64,000 nucleotides of DNA. Source: Deltaproteobacteria bacterium. GTDB lineage: Bacteria; Bdellovibrionota; JAJCYS01. A model generated the notes under the pieces. The model ran no database searches. It was not told the origin of the DNA and saw nothing but the letters and a program-made list of their open reading frames with translations. Position numbers and translations under genes: made by a program. The DNA lies in contig JAJCYS010000008.1 of the NCBI GenBank assembly GCA_029262815.1, positions 165,205-229,204 on the forward strand. Direction: 5' to 3'. Below are positions 24,587 through 34,207 of this stretch, piece by piece (position 1 is the first letter of the stretch; each line of letters begins with the position of its first letter).

Positions 24587-26788
24587 CTATGCTGTTTTCT
24601 TAAATTTCGCCATTCGATCTTCGAACCCAGGTTTCTCTTCTTCAGGTTTAAAAAGCTCTCTATCATATTCAATACCCAACTCATCAAGCTGTTGTGTGAT
24701 TTGAGGCACGTACCCAGTAGCTGTAAAATACCCTTTCACTTTTCTGTCCTCATCAAGTCCGAGTTTTCTAAATTCAAAGATATCTTGTGTTGTAACTACA
24801 TCACCTTGTATTCCGGAAACTTCAGTAATATACGTTACCTTTCTAGATCCGTCACTGAGCCGAGCTTGTTGAACCACATAATGAACCGCACTCGCAATTT
24901 GCTCTTTAATAGCTTTAGCAGGCAACTCCATCCCAGCAAACAAACACAACGTTTGTAATCTCGCTATGCAGTCCCTAGGGCTATTCGAGTGAACCGTTGT
25001 CAAACTCCCATCATGACCAGTGTTCATAGCTTGCAACATATCGAGCGCTTCTCCGCCTCGACATTCTCCCACCACAATTCGATCAGGTCTCATCCGCAAA
25101 CAGTTTTTAACCAAATCACGGATACTCACTTCCCCTTCCCCTTCTACGTTAGGAGGGCGAGTCTCTAGTCTCCCCACATGATCTTGCGGCAAATTCAATT
25201 CTGCTGAATCTTCTACCGTAATAATCCGTTCACTTGACGGGATAAAACTGGAGATAACATTTAGTAAGGTTGTTTTCCCGGAACCTGTACCTCCTGAAAT
25301 CACAATATTACAGTGCGCTTTGACGAGCGCCTCTAAAAATGCAGCCATCTCAGGAGTCATTGAACCAAAGGAAACAAGATCCGAAGCTGCCAATCGCTCT
25401 TTAGGAAATTTTCGAATTGTGAGCATGGGTCCCTGCATCACACAGGGTGGAATAATGGCATGGACCCGGGATCCATCTTTTAATCGGGCATCGACATAAG
25501 GCGTTTTCTCATCAATCCGCCTTCCGACTGCTGCAACAATCCGCTCAATCACCTGAAGTAACTGATGATTAGAACTAAACAAGGTTTTTGAAAGTTGAAT
25601 CTTGCCGTCTTTTTCAAGGTAAATCTGATGTGCATGGTTCACCATAATTTCAGTAACCCTATCATCAGCTAATAAATCTTCTAATGGACCTAATGCCAAG
25701 GCTTCATCCAAAACCTCTTTTACAATAGCTTGCATTTCTTCACGTGTTTTAAACGGATGATCTTCTCTTTCCAAAATAGTCAAAATAGCTCGTTTGGCTT
25801 TTTCACGTAGCGCCATTTTTTGCTGCGGCGTCATATCTTTGCTTGAAGCTACATCCTTCAAATCCAAGGTTTCAAGTAGACTTTTGTGTACATGCAACTT
25901 CAAATCGTTTCTAACTTTTGTACTTTTCTCGTCAAAACTGATTTTTTCACCCTTAGCTACAGGCGCTTCCCCTTGCTCTCCAGCTTTTGGCATTGGCGCT
26001 TTGGGTTTTTTAGCGGTAATTTGTTTGAGGCGATGCAAAATTTTCTGCTCAACTACACTTCTTGCCAGTTGAACACATCCTTTGGCAATCTGGGTATTTG
26101 GCTGATGAACGACAAGGGGTTGAGCTTTAGCCAATGAAAGCGCGGCTGCACCTGGTTCATTCGGAATAATGAGGGATACTTTTTTGTTAAGATGCTTCTG
26201 AATGACAGCAGGCTGAATAGGACCTTTAGGGTTATGTTTATTAAGCAATACGTAAATCATTTCTGAAGGAAACAAAAGTCTCTGCAACCGCCCTAGACAT
26301 TTACGGCTTTGGTTCAGCACCAACACATCTGGCTCGACCACAGTTAAAATCAATGTGGCTTCCTCAAGAAAAGGGACGACGAGTGATTCCGGCCCAACCC
26401 CTAGATCGGCTATAATATACGTATATGTTTGAGAGGCCACGTCAAGCATCGGCCCAATACTGTGAGGTCGAATGGGGTGATCAATCCGAATGGGATTAAA
26501 GAACGTTGCCAGATCTATATCATGAGCCGTGGGACTTACAGCAGTGGCAAATTGTGACTTTGAAATTTTTTCTTCGCCTACTTTCTCGAGAACACCCTCT
26601 AGATAATTTTTGGATGTGACACCGTTGATAATATCCAAATCACCAGATCCACTTGGATCAGCGTCCAAAAGAAGGGTCTTGACCTTCGATTGACGAGCAA
26701 AGGCAATTGCGAGGTTTGTAGCCAATAAAGACTTACCTACACCACCTTTTCCACCTAAAACGGCTATAACGTAAGAGGATTCCTTCAT
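24587..26788 (-). CDS. Fused TadZ/CpaE - TadA/CpaF: pilus localisation ATPase joined to the secretion motor
   Basis: One uninterrupted frame of 733 codons joins two normally separate proteins. Residues 1 to about 250 are a MinD/ParA-like ATPase with the deviant Walker [22 protein letters not shown] and a PNEPG region, as in TadZ/CpaE. A linker rich in Lys, Pro and Glu follows (about 250-290). The rest is a TadA/CpaF motor: Walker [10 protein letters not shown] near residue 499, Asp box ITVEDSAEL, Walker [13 protein letters not shown], His box TTVHSNSP. The N-terminal receiver domain of many CpaE proteins is absent. It overlaps the secretin stop by four bases. Confidence 0.92.
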   Translation of the reverse strand: MKESSYVIAVLGGKGGVGKSLLATNLAIAFARQSKVKTLLLDADPSGSGDLDIINGVTSKNYLEGVLEKVGEEKISKSQFATAVSPTAHDIDLATFFNPIRIDHPIRPHSIGPMLDVASQTYTYIIADLGVGPESLVVPFLEEATLILTVVEPDVLVLNQSRKCLGRLQRLLFPSEMIYVLLNKHNPKGPIQPAVIQKHLNKKVSLIIPNEPGAAALSLAKAQPLVVHQPNTQIAKGCVQLARSVVEQKILHRLKQITAKKPKAPMPKAGEQGEAPVAKGEKISFDEKSTKVRNDLKLHVHKSLLETLDLKDVASSKDMTPQQKMALREKAKRAILTILEREDHPFKTREEMQAIVKEVLDEALALGPLEDLLADDRVTEIMVNHAHQIYLEKDGKIQLSKTLFSSNHQLLQVIERIVAAVGRRIDEKTPYVDARLKDGSRVHAIIPPCVMQGPMLTIRKFPKERLAASDLVSFGSMTPEMAAFLEALVKAHCNIVISGGTGSGKTTLLNVISSFIPSSERIITVEDSAELNLPQDHVGRLETRPPNVEGEGEVSIRDLVKNCLRMRPDRIVVGECRGGEALDMLQAMNTGHDGSLTTVHSNSPRDCIARLQTLCLFAGMELPAKAIKEQIASAVHYVVQQARLSDGSRKVTYITEVSGIQGDVVTTQDIFEFRKLGLDEDRKVKGYFTATGYVPQITQQLDELGIEYDRELFKPEEEKPGFEDRMAKFKKTA

Positions 26789-28368
26789 ATCTCTCTTACT
26801 AATCGAAATTTTCGCTTAAACTCTTTAGAGGCCTCTACCATATCTTCGGGTCCCGTGATCACCTCAGGTGTCAAGAATATGATGAATCTGCTCTTTCCAT
26901 GCGTAAAATTGCGGGTTTTGTCCATATCAAAAATTTTTGTGTTAGCAGCTGGATTTTGCCCAAATCCACGCCTTAAAGTCTCATTAAAGAAGCCCCCTAT
27001 CGCCCCACTTTGCCCTTTATTGAGTAAAACTTCGGTTTTGATCTGGTTTGTCGTTGATTGAGCGTTATTGCCCCCTACGAGCTCATTGATGCCCACATCA
27101 ACACCTAACTGTATCTGCCTTGATTTATCTAGGATTTTCGCTGAAACAGCAAATTTGGTGTTCACCTGCTTAAAATTGATAATATTATCTCCAGCCTCTG
27201 TCTGTCCGCTCACAAATGGCACATCAATGCCTGTCACGATACTGGCTGGAGATTTGGCATTATCTTTGACTAATACAGTAATCGTTTTGAGTAGCCTTGC
27301 GTGATCAAGTGAGACAGCTCGAGCCAACTTCGGAAATAAATTGCGAATGGTCCCTGTGATCGTACCTTTAAGGCCATCTTTAAGATCTAATGTAATTTCA
27401 GATCTATCTTCAATGGTTGGGGACCATGAGAAAGAAAAAGACCGGACGTATGCTTTACTTAGTTCAACATATTGAAGCAAAATCTTGATCACTTTTTGGG
27501 GCGGGGCTGGTGGCGTTGGGCGAACTGTCATCAAATTCACGATCGTTGGCGACTGTGCTTCCTTCACCCCAGCTGTGGGTTTATAGATCCCCGGAATCAT
27601 TGTCTTAGCAATTTTAATAATATTGTCACGCTCTAAGGATCGGTTCACCTGCCCTTCGAAAATGTATTTCCCCTGAATTGCACGAACGGATACACCTGGT
27701 TTTGCAATACGCTCTTCGATTTCTTCTGCGTAACGATTTTGAGTATCTGGACTCAGGCGTGTCAAATTAACAACCATCGGGTACTGTTTCACAACTGCTA
27801 AAATTCGCGTGATATCCCTTGGAATAAGAATTTCTCCGTCTAAGAAGATACGTTGTCCCACGATTCGAAACATGAGCCCTTCAGCTGTGGCTAGCAGCGT
27901 TTTCAGTTCTGATAAAATTTGAGTTAGATTGTGTGGTGAAACACTAATTTTAAAAACAAATCGCAAGAAACGTTTGCTGTCATAAATCCTAAGCTCAGTT
28001 GTCCCTGCTTTCTTCGCCTCGAGCGCAACTTCGCTCCTAGGGCTCCCTTCGGAATCTTTGAGATTAGGAAATGCCTTAAGTTTGATCATTTCAGTGTTAA
28101 CGAGCGTGTATGACCCTAATCGAAATGGCATTCGAATAATTTTGGCTTCCCCGATACTTAGCGGGAATTCAAACGAGTCTGACAGGATTTTTTTTCTTCT
28201 CAACCTAGGTTCGTGCTTACTTAAATCCCAGAACGGAATATCGCTCCCTTCAGGAGGCGCAACAGAAGATATGGTTTGAGATTGAGCGTATGCAAATTGA
28301 GTGGCAACTACTACAGCCACTACAGTACACACCATCCATAAAAAAGAAAAACCGCCTTGTTTTCCCAT
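26785..28368 (-). CDS. cpaC: Tad pilus secretin RcpA/CpaC
   Basis: The start at 28368 gives a signal peptide (FLWMVCTVVAVVVATQFAYA). The protein then has the pilus/BON-type N-terminal domain (LSIGEAKIIRMPFRLG, residues near 75) and ends in a C-terminal secretin domain (INELVGGNNAQSTTNQIKTEVLLNKGQSGAIGGFF; GKSRFIIFLTPEVI). It should form the outer-membrane gate through which the Flp pilus passes. The order CpaB, secretin, TadZ-TadA and TadB is that of classical tad loci, and the gene overlaps the fused ATPase as ATGA. Confidence 0.9.
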   Translation of the reverse strand: MGKQGGFSFLWMVCTVVAVVVATQFAYAQSQTISSVAPPEGSDIPFWDLSKHEPRLRRKKILSDSFEFPLSIGEAKIIRMPFRLGSYTLVNTEMIKLKAFPNLKDSEGSPRSEVALEAKKAGTTELRIYDSKRFLRFVFKISVSPHNLTQILSELKTLLATAEGLMFRIVGQRIFLDGEILIPRDITRILAVVKQYPMVVNLTRLSPDTQNRYAEEIEERIAKPGVSVRAIQGKYIFEGQVNRSLERDNIIKIAKTMIPGIYKPTAGVKEAQSPTIVNLMTVRPTPPAPPQKVIKILLQYVELSKAYVRSFSFSWSPTIEDRSEITLDLKDGLKGTITGTIRNLFPKLARAVSLDHARLLKTITVLVKDNAKSPASIVTGIDVPFVSGQTEAGDNIINFKQVNTKFAVSAKILDKSRQIQLGVDVGINELVGGNNAQSTTNQIKTEVLLNKGQSGAIGGFFNETLRRGFGQNPAANTKIFDMDKTRNFTHGKSRFIIFLTPEVITGPEDMVEASKEFKRKFRLVREI

Positions 28369-28397
28369 ACTTGTATTGTAACTCAACTGGATTAATA

Positions 28398-29177
28398 TTA
28401 CTTGTTAAGTAGGTTCTCTTGTTTAAAGCTTGTCGTCTCACCTACTCTTCGATCATTTCCATTTCGCAGAACAACATAATTTTGTCCCCCCGAAGCCATC
28501 GTCCAAATAAGCTTTTGTGCATTTTCGGGCGTTAGCTCGATCGTAATCGTTGTAAATGCACGTTTGGTACGTAAATCCTCAACCCTTGGTTGTTGGCTGA
28601 CAGGATCCAGCAAGAGTTCTCTCGGGATCTCATTTTGTATCTGTGCTCCAGTTGCCAATACGAGCACATCTTGCAAAATGTTCCTCACAACAATTTCTTG
28701 GGACGTCCCCTCTCTCACTGTCAGAGCGGATAAAATATCAATTCGGTTTCCAGGTTTAATGAGTTTATTGACAGCCGTTGCTTCAGAAACCGGAATACTG
28801 ATCGCTCTTTTCCCGATTGAAACTTGACCACTCACACCCGTTTCAACCCCTTGGAATAATAGCTTGGTCTTCACAATTTGTTCACCCCGTAAAATGGTCG
28901 TCGAGGCGACAGTCTTTGCTGTGATGAATAACGCTTCGCGCTCATCAGCTGTGATATATCCCGGCTGCAAGAATCGTTTCGGCACCGGGACGGCCTCAAT
29001 CATATCGGGATAAATATCTTGTAGCCCTTGAATATCTTGCTTCGCAATAAGCACTACGACTTCCTCTCCAAATGCTCGTTTTACCTCTGCTTCCTTGTCA
29101 GACACATAGGAATAAACCATTAACATAGCTAGTCCTGCAATGGCTGCACTAATGGTCAGCGCTCGTGAGTTACTCAT
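28398..29177 (-). CDS. cpaB: Flp pilus assembly protein CpaB/RcpC
   Basis: The 259-residue protein has one N-terminal membrane helix (LTISAAIAGLAMLMVYSYV), a SAF domain (VLIAKQDIQGLQDIYPDMIEAVPVP), and the conserved CpaB segment RAISIPVSEATAVNKLIKPGNRIDIL. The end TTITIELTPENAQKLIWTMASG is the RcpC-like region. CpaB is a periplasmic partner of the secretin. It sits directly ahead of the secretin gene, as in other tad operons. Confidence 0.93.
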   Translation of the reverse strand: MSNSRALTISAAIAGLAMLMVYSYVSDKEAEVKRAFGEEVVVLIAKQDIQGLQDIYPDMIEAVPVPKRFLQPGYITADEREALFITAKTVASTTILRGEQIVKTKLLFQGVETGVSGQVSIGKRAISIPVSEATAVNKLIKPGNRIDILSALTVREGTSQEIVVRNILQDVLVLATGAQIQNEIPRELLLDPVSQQPRVEDLRTKRAFTTITIELTPENAQKLIWTMASGGQNYVVLRNGNDRRVGETTSFKQENLLNK

Positions 29178-29188
29178 GATGTATCCTC

Positions 29189-29584
29189 CTAATCACACTC
29201 TGGCCGCACACAAATTCCTAATCGTGATCGAACCAATACTTTTGCCCCTTGACGGGCTTGAAAATCGATTAAACTACCTGCTAAGGTTTTGGTACTATAA
29301 GGTCTGTTTTCGTAAGTAACCCACATGGCACCTTTTCCAAAAGGGACTGCCAATGGGGGACCTGCTGGATTTGGACCCAAATAATCCACTGTGTATTTCG
29401 CATAATTATTGAGACGTAAAAATAAATTAAGCCGAAGATACTTCTGCTGTTCTGCAGAAGCGCGAACGACCTCAACCCCTTGCATCAACCAAACAATCAA
29501 AACAATGATCAAAGGAAGGATAAAAATCATCTCGATAAGCGCCTGCCCTTTTTGGGTATTCGGCCGCCTTTTACTAACACCCAT
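29189..29584 (-). CDS. TadE/TadF-like pseudopilin
   Basis: The 131-residue product begins with a basic leader and KGQALIEMIFILPLIIVLIVW, a G|Q...E(+5) prepilin site with hydrophobic helix. The mature part is short and ends with two cysteines (GICVRPEC). It overlaps the upstream TadE/G-like gene by 11 bases and lies 11 bases before cpaB. Probably a minor pilin processed by the TadV peptidase encoded nearby. Confidence 0.8.
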   Translation of the reverse strand: MGVSKRRPNTQKGQALIEMIFILPLIIVLIVWLMQGVEVVRASAEQQKYLRLNLFLRLNNYAKYTVDYLGPNPAGPPLAVPFGKGAMWVTYENRPYSTKTLAGSLIDFQARQGAKVLVRSRLGICVRPECD

Positions 29585-30206
29585 TATCTGAGGCCTCCCG
29601 CAATACTGCTTCTCGGTTTACGCCTTGAAGATAAGGGAAATGTTTATCGACAAATTTTTCAAAATATTTGTAACATTCATCCTGGCTGGGTTCTCTGTCC
29701 ATGTATGTTTCTGAAACAAGCTTCAATCGAGAAATTCGTTTGACATCTTCGCCTCGAATAATACCCAACGGCGGGATCAAGAACAGAGGCACCTCATATT
29801 CCATACGAACCCCTGACACAATGCGTACACCCGTCTTGGGATTAGGATATGTCGCAATGGATCGTACAGCCCGATCCGGTGCTGTTAAAAACTTTACCAT
29901 TGGGCCGAATGCACCTTCGCCCCGCATGCCCAACATTCTAGTCAACATCTTTTGCGCCAACGCCTCTTGAATTTCTCGGTTATGGTGGGATGCGTACAAG
30001 GTCCGCGCTGACATAAAAACGGCGTAATCAATGTACTGCGTGACTAAAAATACATAGCAAAGGTTTATGAACAGGAAGATAAAGAACAAAATTGAAGACG
30101 ACACAAGTACGAATTCAAGCACACTTTGCCCCTTTTGCGTTTGGCGTCTTGGCTTAAAAATGACGCGGCACCACTTTCGATGGATGGCCCGGATGTTTAG
30201 CATCAT
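29574..30206 (-). CDS. TadE/TadG-like pseudopilin
   Basis: The product carries QKGQSVLEFVLVSSSILFFIFLFINL, a prepilin G|Q...E(+5) site followed by a long helix, then about 160 periplasmic residues with two late cysteines (DECYKYF; DNGC). The open frame reaches 30251, but the ATG pair at 30206/30203 gives a more plausible leader; both overlap the preceding pilin gene. It fits TadE/TadG minor pilins. The exact start is uncertain. Confidence 0.75.
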   Translation of the reverse strand: MMLNIRAIHRKWCRVIFKPRRQTQKGQSVLEFVLVSSSILFFIFLFINLCYVFLVTQYIDYAVFMSARTLYASHHNREIQEALAQKMLTRMLGMRGEGAFGPMVKFLTAPDRAVRSIATYPNPKTGVRIVSGVRMEYEVPLFLIPPLGIIRGEDVKRISRLKLVSETYMDREPSQDECYKYFEKFVDKHFPYLQGVNREAVLREASDNGC

Positions 30207-30408
30207 AGCTGTTATTCGCACGTACTCCCCTGTCACCGTATCGGACAACACCTTCGAAACCTTTACTTATGGTTGTTAAAATTTTTGGCAATGGCGTTTG
30301 CATAGCCTTCATCGCGGCAAAAATTACCACAGTCATCATGGCAGTCAACATAATGTACTCAATGACCGTTTGGCCTTTCTCTGACTGTTTTTGATTCAAC
30401 TGAACCAC
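30154..30408 (-). CDS. Flp-type pilin (second in main operon)
   Basis: The 84-residue protein starts with a short basic leader, EKGQTVIEYIMLTAMMTVVIF, giving the TadV cleavage site G|QTVIEY and one hydrophobic helix. The C-terminus is longer and more basic than that of the first pilin (AKHPGHPSKVVPRHF). It follows the prepilin peptidase gene after three bases and overlaps the TadE/G-like gene. Confidence 0.8.
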   Translation of the reverse strand: MVQLNQKQSEKGQTVIEYIMLTAMMTVVIFAAMKAMQTPLPKILTTISKGFEGVVRYGDRGVRANNSYDAKHPGHPSKVVPRHF

Positions 30409-30411
30409 AGC

Positions 30412-30933
30412 TCACTTCCAAATTAAATATGCCCATGTGCCTAAGAACATGGCGAGCCCCAATGGCCTTTGATAGACACGACTGGGCGTCAACATCCACC
30501 GCTTGGCATACAGGCTTAACCAGAGCCCTTTTACAAAATCCAGTAGACGGCCATCTTCAATCATGTAAAGAATTGAGACCAGACCTGCCGAAATAAACAT
30601 ACAGGCTAATGCAAATGGCATATCTGAGGGCCCAACCCACGCATAAAAAGCCATCATAAATTTAACATCCCCAGCTGCAATCACCTTGAGAGACATCAAC
30701 CCCGTACACAAGACAAACCAGAGAACACCAATACCGATATAGGTACTGAGATACAAAAATCCATTCCAAATCGAATCAAATTCGACCAACAATAAAACAT
30801 GATAAAGAAATCCGGCAAAGAAAATCGGGAACGTTATCGCATTAAATATCTTCTTATGGATCATGTCTGTCATGGCACAGACGAGCGAAAATGACAAAAG
30901 AACGGCGTCTACAGGCATCATCCCGGCGGCCAA
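30412..30933 (-). CDS. Prepilin peptidase TadV/CpaA (A24 family)
   Basis: The 173-residue integral membrane protein has the two catalytic aspartates of type IV prepilin peptidases: one in AMTDMIHKKIFN near residue 22, and one in AAGDVKFMMAFYAW near residue 89 (GxGD-like). It lacks the N-terminal methylase domain, as is usual for TadV. It should process all the prepilins in the two clusters. It overlaps the small pilin-like gene at 30918 by 16 bases. Confidence 0.88.
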   Translation of the reverse strand: MAAGMMPVDAVLLSFSLVCAMTDMIHKKIFNAITFPIFFAGFLYHVLLLVEFDSIWNGFLYLSTYIGIGVLWFVLCTGLMSLKVIAAGDVKFMMAFYAWVGPSDMPFALACMFISAGLVSILYMIEDGRLLDFVKGLWLSLYAKRWMLTPSRVYQRPLGLAMFLGTWAYLIWK

Positions 30934-31133
30934 CCCGCACCCGTAAGCAAAATAATACTTAGATTACCGCCGAGTTGTCGAGCTCCTAAAGTAAGCACCT
31001 CGGTGAAATATTTAAACAACCAGTTCCCAAACACAGACAAAAGCAAAAACAACAGAAGCATCTCAACCAACGCCTGACCACGCCTCTGAGTTAACCCTTT
31101 TTGGATCCATGAAAAAACTTTAGAACGCACCAT
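30918..31133 (-). CDS. Small pilin-like protein
   Basis: The 71-residue protein has RRGQALVEMLLLFLLLSVFGNW, a prepilin site with Glu at +5 and a hydrophobic helix. The mature part of about 50 residues ends TGAGWPPG. It overlaps the first Flp pilin by 14 bases. It could be a minor pilin or an alternative subunit. Confidence 0.75.
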   Translation of the reverse strand: MVRSKVFSWIQKGLTQRRGQALVEMLLLFLLLSVFGNWLFKYFTEVLTLGARQLGGNLSIILLTGAGWPPG

Positions 31134-31323
31134 CGATGTTATTCACTTTTTTCTCAATTTGGGTAAACACGGTGTCTACTAATGATTTGAACCGGGTTTT
31201 AAATTGCTGCCCTAGAGTTAAAACCACACCGACAATCACTGCAATAATTAGCATGTACTCCACCGCAGTTTGCCCTGTCTCATCCTCCAAAAACTCAGCC
31301 CAAAAACGGCCCCAAGTTCCCAT
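31120..31323 (-). CDS. Flp-type pilin (first gene of main Tad operon)
   Basis: The start at 31323 has GGAGGCGAT directly ahead of it. The 67-residue product shows the standard Flp layout: leader, TG|QTAVEYMLIIAVIVGVVLTL, then a short amphipathic tail. Length and position as the first gene of the operon make it the best candidate for the major Flp pilin. No sigma-54 site was found upstream, unlike the cluster at 14303. Confidence 0.88.
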   Translation of the reverse strand: MGTWGRFWAEFLEDETGQTAVEYMLIIAVIVGVVLTLGQQFKTRFKSLVDTVFTQIEKKVNNIDGAF

Positions 31324-31463
31324 ATCGCCTCCTCGTACGCCGCGCAACACATGCACGGTTTCATCTTCTATATCGGCTAGTTAAGGACTAAACCTGAGGC
31401 TAGAGTTGCTTTCTATAGATTTTTAATCCAAAACAGAGTAACCTTTTGAAATCAAAGGAAAAT

Positions 31464-32108
31464 ATGCCAGCAAAATCAATCAAAAGCAAAGCTTTAGTGA
31501 GCTGTTTAAAGCAGGTTTATCCTGATGCTACCTGTGAGTTGAACTACGAAACCCCTTTTCAGTTACTCATTGCCACCGTTTTAAGTGCTCAGTGTACGGA
31601 TAAACGGGTGAATATCGTGACTCAGGTATTATTCCGAAAGTATCCAGATGCTGCTCGACTCTCTAAATGCACGATCAAAACTTTAGAAGCGTTGGTACGC
31701 TCTACTGGGTTTTATCGAAATAAAGCAAAGAATATCCTGGCAACCTCTAAAATACTTGTCCAAGAATATGATGAGAAGGTACCACAAACACTCGAAGCAT
31801 TAACCCAACTGCCAGGCGTGGGACGTAAGACCGCAAACGTTGTGTTAAACAACGCTTTTCACATACCGTCTGGAGTAGTTGTTGACACGCACGTCTCTAG
31901 GCTATCAAAACGATTCGGATGGACAACCTCGAAAAACCCTGAACACATTGAGCAGACATTACAAAAGATCATCCCGAAAAAAGACTGGATCATATTGTCA
32001 CATTTACTTATTGCCCATGGGCGCAACCATTGCAAAGCTCAAAATCCAAAATGTAGGTCGTGTCCCTTGGAATCGATCTGCCCCCAGATTGATGTACCGA
32101 AGAAATAA
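31464..32108 (+). CDS. nth: Endonuclease III
   Basis: A base-excision DNA glycosylase/AP lyase of about 214 residues. The helix-hairpin-helix LPGVGRKTANVVLNNAF carries the catalytic Lys, and VVDTHVSRLSKRFGW carries the catalytic Asp. The C-terminal cysteines CKAQNPKCRSCPLESIC match the 4Fe-4S ligand spacing. The ATG at 31464 has AAAGGAAA upstream; a longer frame starts at 31446. It is divergent from the Tad operon and is followed after 30 bases by the GH1-like gene. Confidence 0.96.
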   Translation: MPAKSIKSKALVSCLKQVYPDATCELNYETPFQLLIATVLSAQCTDKRVNIVTQVLFRKYPDAARLSKCTIKTLEALVRSTGFYRNKAKNILATSKILVQEYDEKVPQTLEALTQLPGVGRKTANVVLNNAFHIPSGVVVDTHVSRLSKRFGWTTSKNPEHIEQTLQKIIPKKDWIILSHLLIAHGRNHCKAQNPKCRSCPLESICPQIDVPKK

Positions 32109-32138
32109 GATTGAGTTACATGATATGATGGCTACGTC

Positions 32139-33416
32139 ATGGGGGGCAGCAAACGTTTTTACACCTTTCCTAGGAAGTTCAAATGGAGCGTTTCTTGTAG
32201 CCTAACACCACCGAAACTCGCTTGCGACTGGCATCTTTGGAAGCAGCTCGGACACGATTTTCCACTATCCCTATGGCCACCACATTTTCATGAACAAACG
32301 TCTATAGAGGCAGTCATTGATTTTCTAAAGGAAGCCCATATTTCGAACTTAACGTGTCCTCTTTTTCTGAGTGACATTATGCCAACCCCCCATCAAATAA
32401 ATACTGATGCAATACAAGTTTATGTAAATCGGCTCAGGCAATTGAAAACACACGGAATTTCTGTGACACTCATTCTGCATCCATTTATCCACCCTACTTG
32501 GTTTCATGAACAAACACCCTGGCACTCGCCAAGTTCTGTTGAGTCATTTTTAAGACCATTTAAACAAGTCATCCCCATTTTAATGCCCTTTGTCGATCAA
32601 TGGATTACCTTTAATGAGATGAATGCTTGGCTTTTTGGGGCTTATTTTGAAGGCTGTTTTCCCCCTGGTCACATGAATCCACATCTAACAGCAATGGCCT
32701 GTCGAAACATTATTGAGTGCCACGTCAAACTATATGACTATTTAAAACAGACACAGCTTAAACTCGGCTTTGACCAATCAGTTGGCTTGTCACTGCATAC
32801 CAGTTATTTCTATCCATCTAGAAAAACTCACTTAGGAGATTGGGCGAAAGCATCTTTTATGACCCGAGTTTATCAACAAAGTTTTTTTGATATTTTTAAA
32901 AAAGGAACATGGGCTGGCACCCGCTACTTAAAAGAAACACCTATTGATCTAAATTTTGCTAAAGGGGCGCTCGATTTTATGGGGCTTACTTATTTTTCAC
33001 AGACAGCTGTCAAATCTCAAGCTGACATGCCATTCAAAGCAAAACCCTCCCCATCCATTTCAAAGTCACCGCTTTCTTTGCTTAACTGGGAGTCTTCACC
33101 TAAAGGGCTCTATAAGGTACTCAAGCAATGCGCAACCTACAAAATACCCCTATATATTTGTGACAATAGCTTCCCCTCTTTGAATGAACAGGCCAAAAGC
33201 CGTGTGGTGCATCAAAATTTATTTCAAATAAAAAAAGCATTAGAAAACAAAGTTCCTCTTAAAGGATACTGCTACGGCGCACTTTACGACAGCCAGCAGA
33301 CAAAACATCAAGGTATTGCAAGTTGGGACGCTCACAAAAGACGTTTGATGCTCAACAAATCTGGAATCTATTATTCTGGCACTGTCAAAACAAACACCAT
33401 GATGTTACACGCATGA
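32139..33416 (+). CDS. Diverged GH1-like glycosidase with altered nucleophile
   Basis: The 425-residue protein follows the GH1 beta-glycosidase layout: WKQLGHDFPLS, ILHPFIHPTWF, the acid/base region WITFNEMNAW (Glu kept), then NWESSPKGLYKVL. The place where GH1 enzymes have YITENG reads PLYICDNSFP, so the nucleophile Glu is an Asp. The C-terminal GYCYGALYDS matches the 'GYFVWSLLDN' region. Activity may be reduced or changed. It is followed by an overlapping polysaccharide deacetylase gene, which suggests joint action on a glycan. No signal peptide is evident. Confidence 0.75.
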   Translation: MGGSKRFYTFPRKFKWSVSCSLTPPKLACDWHLWKQLGHDFPLSLWPPHFHEQTSIEAVIDFLKEAHISNLTCPLFLSDIMPTPHQINTDAIQVYVNRLRQLKTHGISVTLILHPFIHPTWFHEQTPWHSPSSVESFLRPFKQVIPILMPFVDQWITFNEMNAWLFGAYFEGCFPPGHMNPHLTAMACRNIIECHVKLYDYLKQTQLKLGFDQSVGLSLHTSYFYPSRKTHLGDWAKASFMTRVYQQSFFDIFKKGTWAGTRYLKETPIDLNFAKGALDFMGLTYFSQTAVKSQADMPFKAKPSPSISKSPLSLLNWESSPKGLYKVLKQCATYKIPLYICDNSFPSLNEQAKSRVVHQNLFQIKKALENKVPLKGYCYGALYDSQQTKHQGIASWDAHKRRLMLNKSGIYYSGTVKTNTMMLHA

Positions 33417-34198
33417 GTTTCATTACATTGACTTGGCTGACGCTTTTATTCATTTTTTCGTCATTACGGTTTGCATGGTGGCGCATCCCGCCCTCATTGA
33501 GTCGACCGAGAATATTGATGTATCACATGATCGAACCCCATCGACCTGACCATCAATTAAATGCCTATAGAGTTTCTCCGGACACATTTGAGTTACATCT
33601 TAAGTGGATCACAAAAAACAATTGGACTACTTACACAATATCCGAATACCAAATTCTGAATAAAAAGCCAAAAAAATCACTGTGTCTGACGTTTGACGAT
33701 GGATTTGGAAGTCTATTTACAAATGCTTTTCCGTTATTAAAAAAATACAATTGCAAAGCCACAATCTACCTAGTTCCTGATCGACAAACAAATGTTTGGG
33801 ATTTGGGTATTGAAAAAGATGGGACTTCTCTACTGACTAAAGAGCAAATCCAAGAACTGAGTCATTCAGGGCTGGTTGAGTTTGGGTCACATACGGCTAC
33901 TCATGCTGATCTCAAACAAGCCGATATTCATAGAATCAAACATGAGCTTATGGCCTCAAAGAAAAAAATTGAAAACCTTGTGAATCAGCCTTGTCGTTCA
34001 TTCGCCTATCCTTACGGGCGATTTACGAAACAATCCATTTCATGGGTTAAAGAGGCAGCTTACAAAACAGCTGTTACAACACGCCCAGGTATTGCTGATT
34101 TTAATAACCCGTATCAATTAAACCGTATAAACATGCATGGATTTGATACCTTTTTTGATTTTTATCTACGTCTAACACGTGGCAAAAACAAACTATAA
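33413..34198 (+). CDS. Polysaccharide deacetylase (NodB/CE4 family), membrane-anchored
   Basis: The start at 33413 overlaps the preceding stop as ATGA, so the two genes are translationally coupled. The protein of about 261 residues begins with a membrane helix (LTWLTLLFIFSSLRFAWW) and then a NodB domain: MYHMI, LCLTFDDGFGS with the catalytic Asp pair, the metal ligands HTATHADL, and SFAYPYGRF. CE4 enzymes remove acetyl groups from N-acetylglucosamine polymers in the envelope. The substrate could be peptidoglycan or an exopolysaccharide; the neighbouring GH1-like gene supports a glycan function. Confidence 0.9.
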   Translation: MSFITLTWLTLLFIFSSLRFAWWRIPPSLSRPRILMYHMIEPHRPDHQLNAYRVSPDTFELHLKWITKNNWTTYTISEYQILNKKPKKSLCLTFDDGFGSLFTNAFPLLKKYNCKATIYLVPDRQTNVWDLGIEKDGTSLLTKEQIQELSHSGLVEFGSHTATHADLKQADIHRIKHELMASKKKIENLVNQPCRSFAYPYGRFTKQSISWVKEAAYKTAVTTRPGIADFNNPYQLNRINMHGFDTFFDFYLRLTRGKNKL

Positions 34199-34207
34199 GG
34201 GGAAGTG

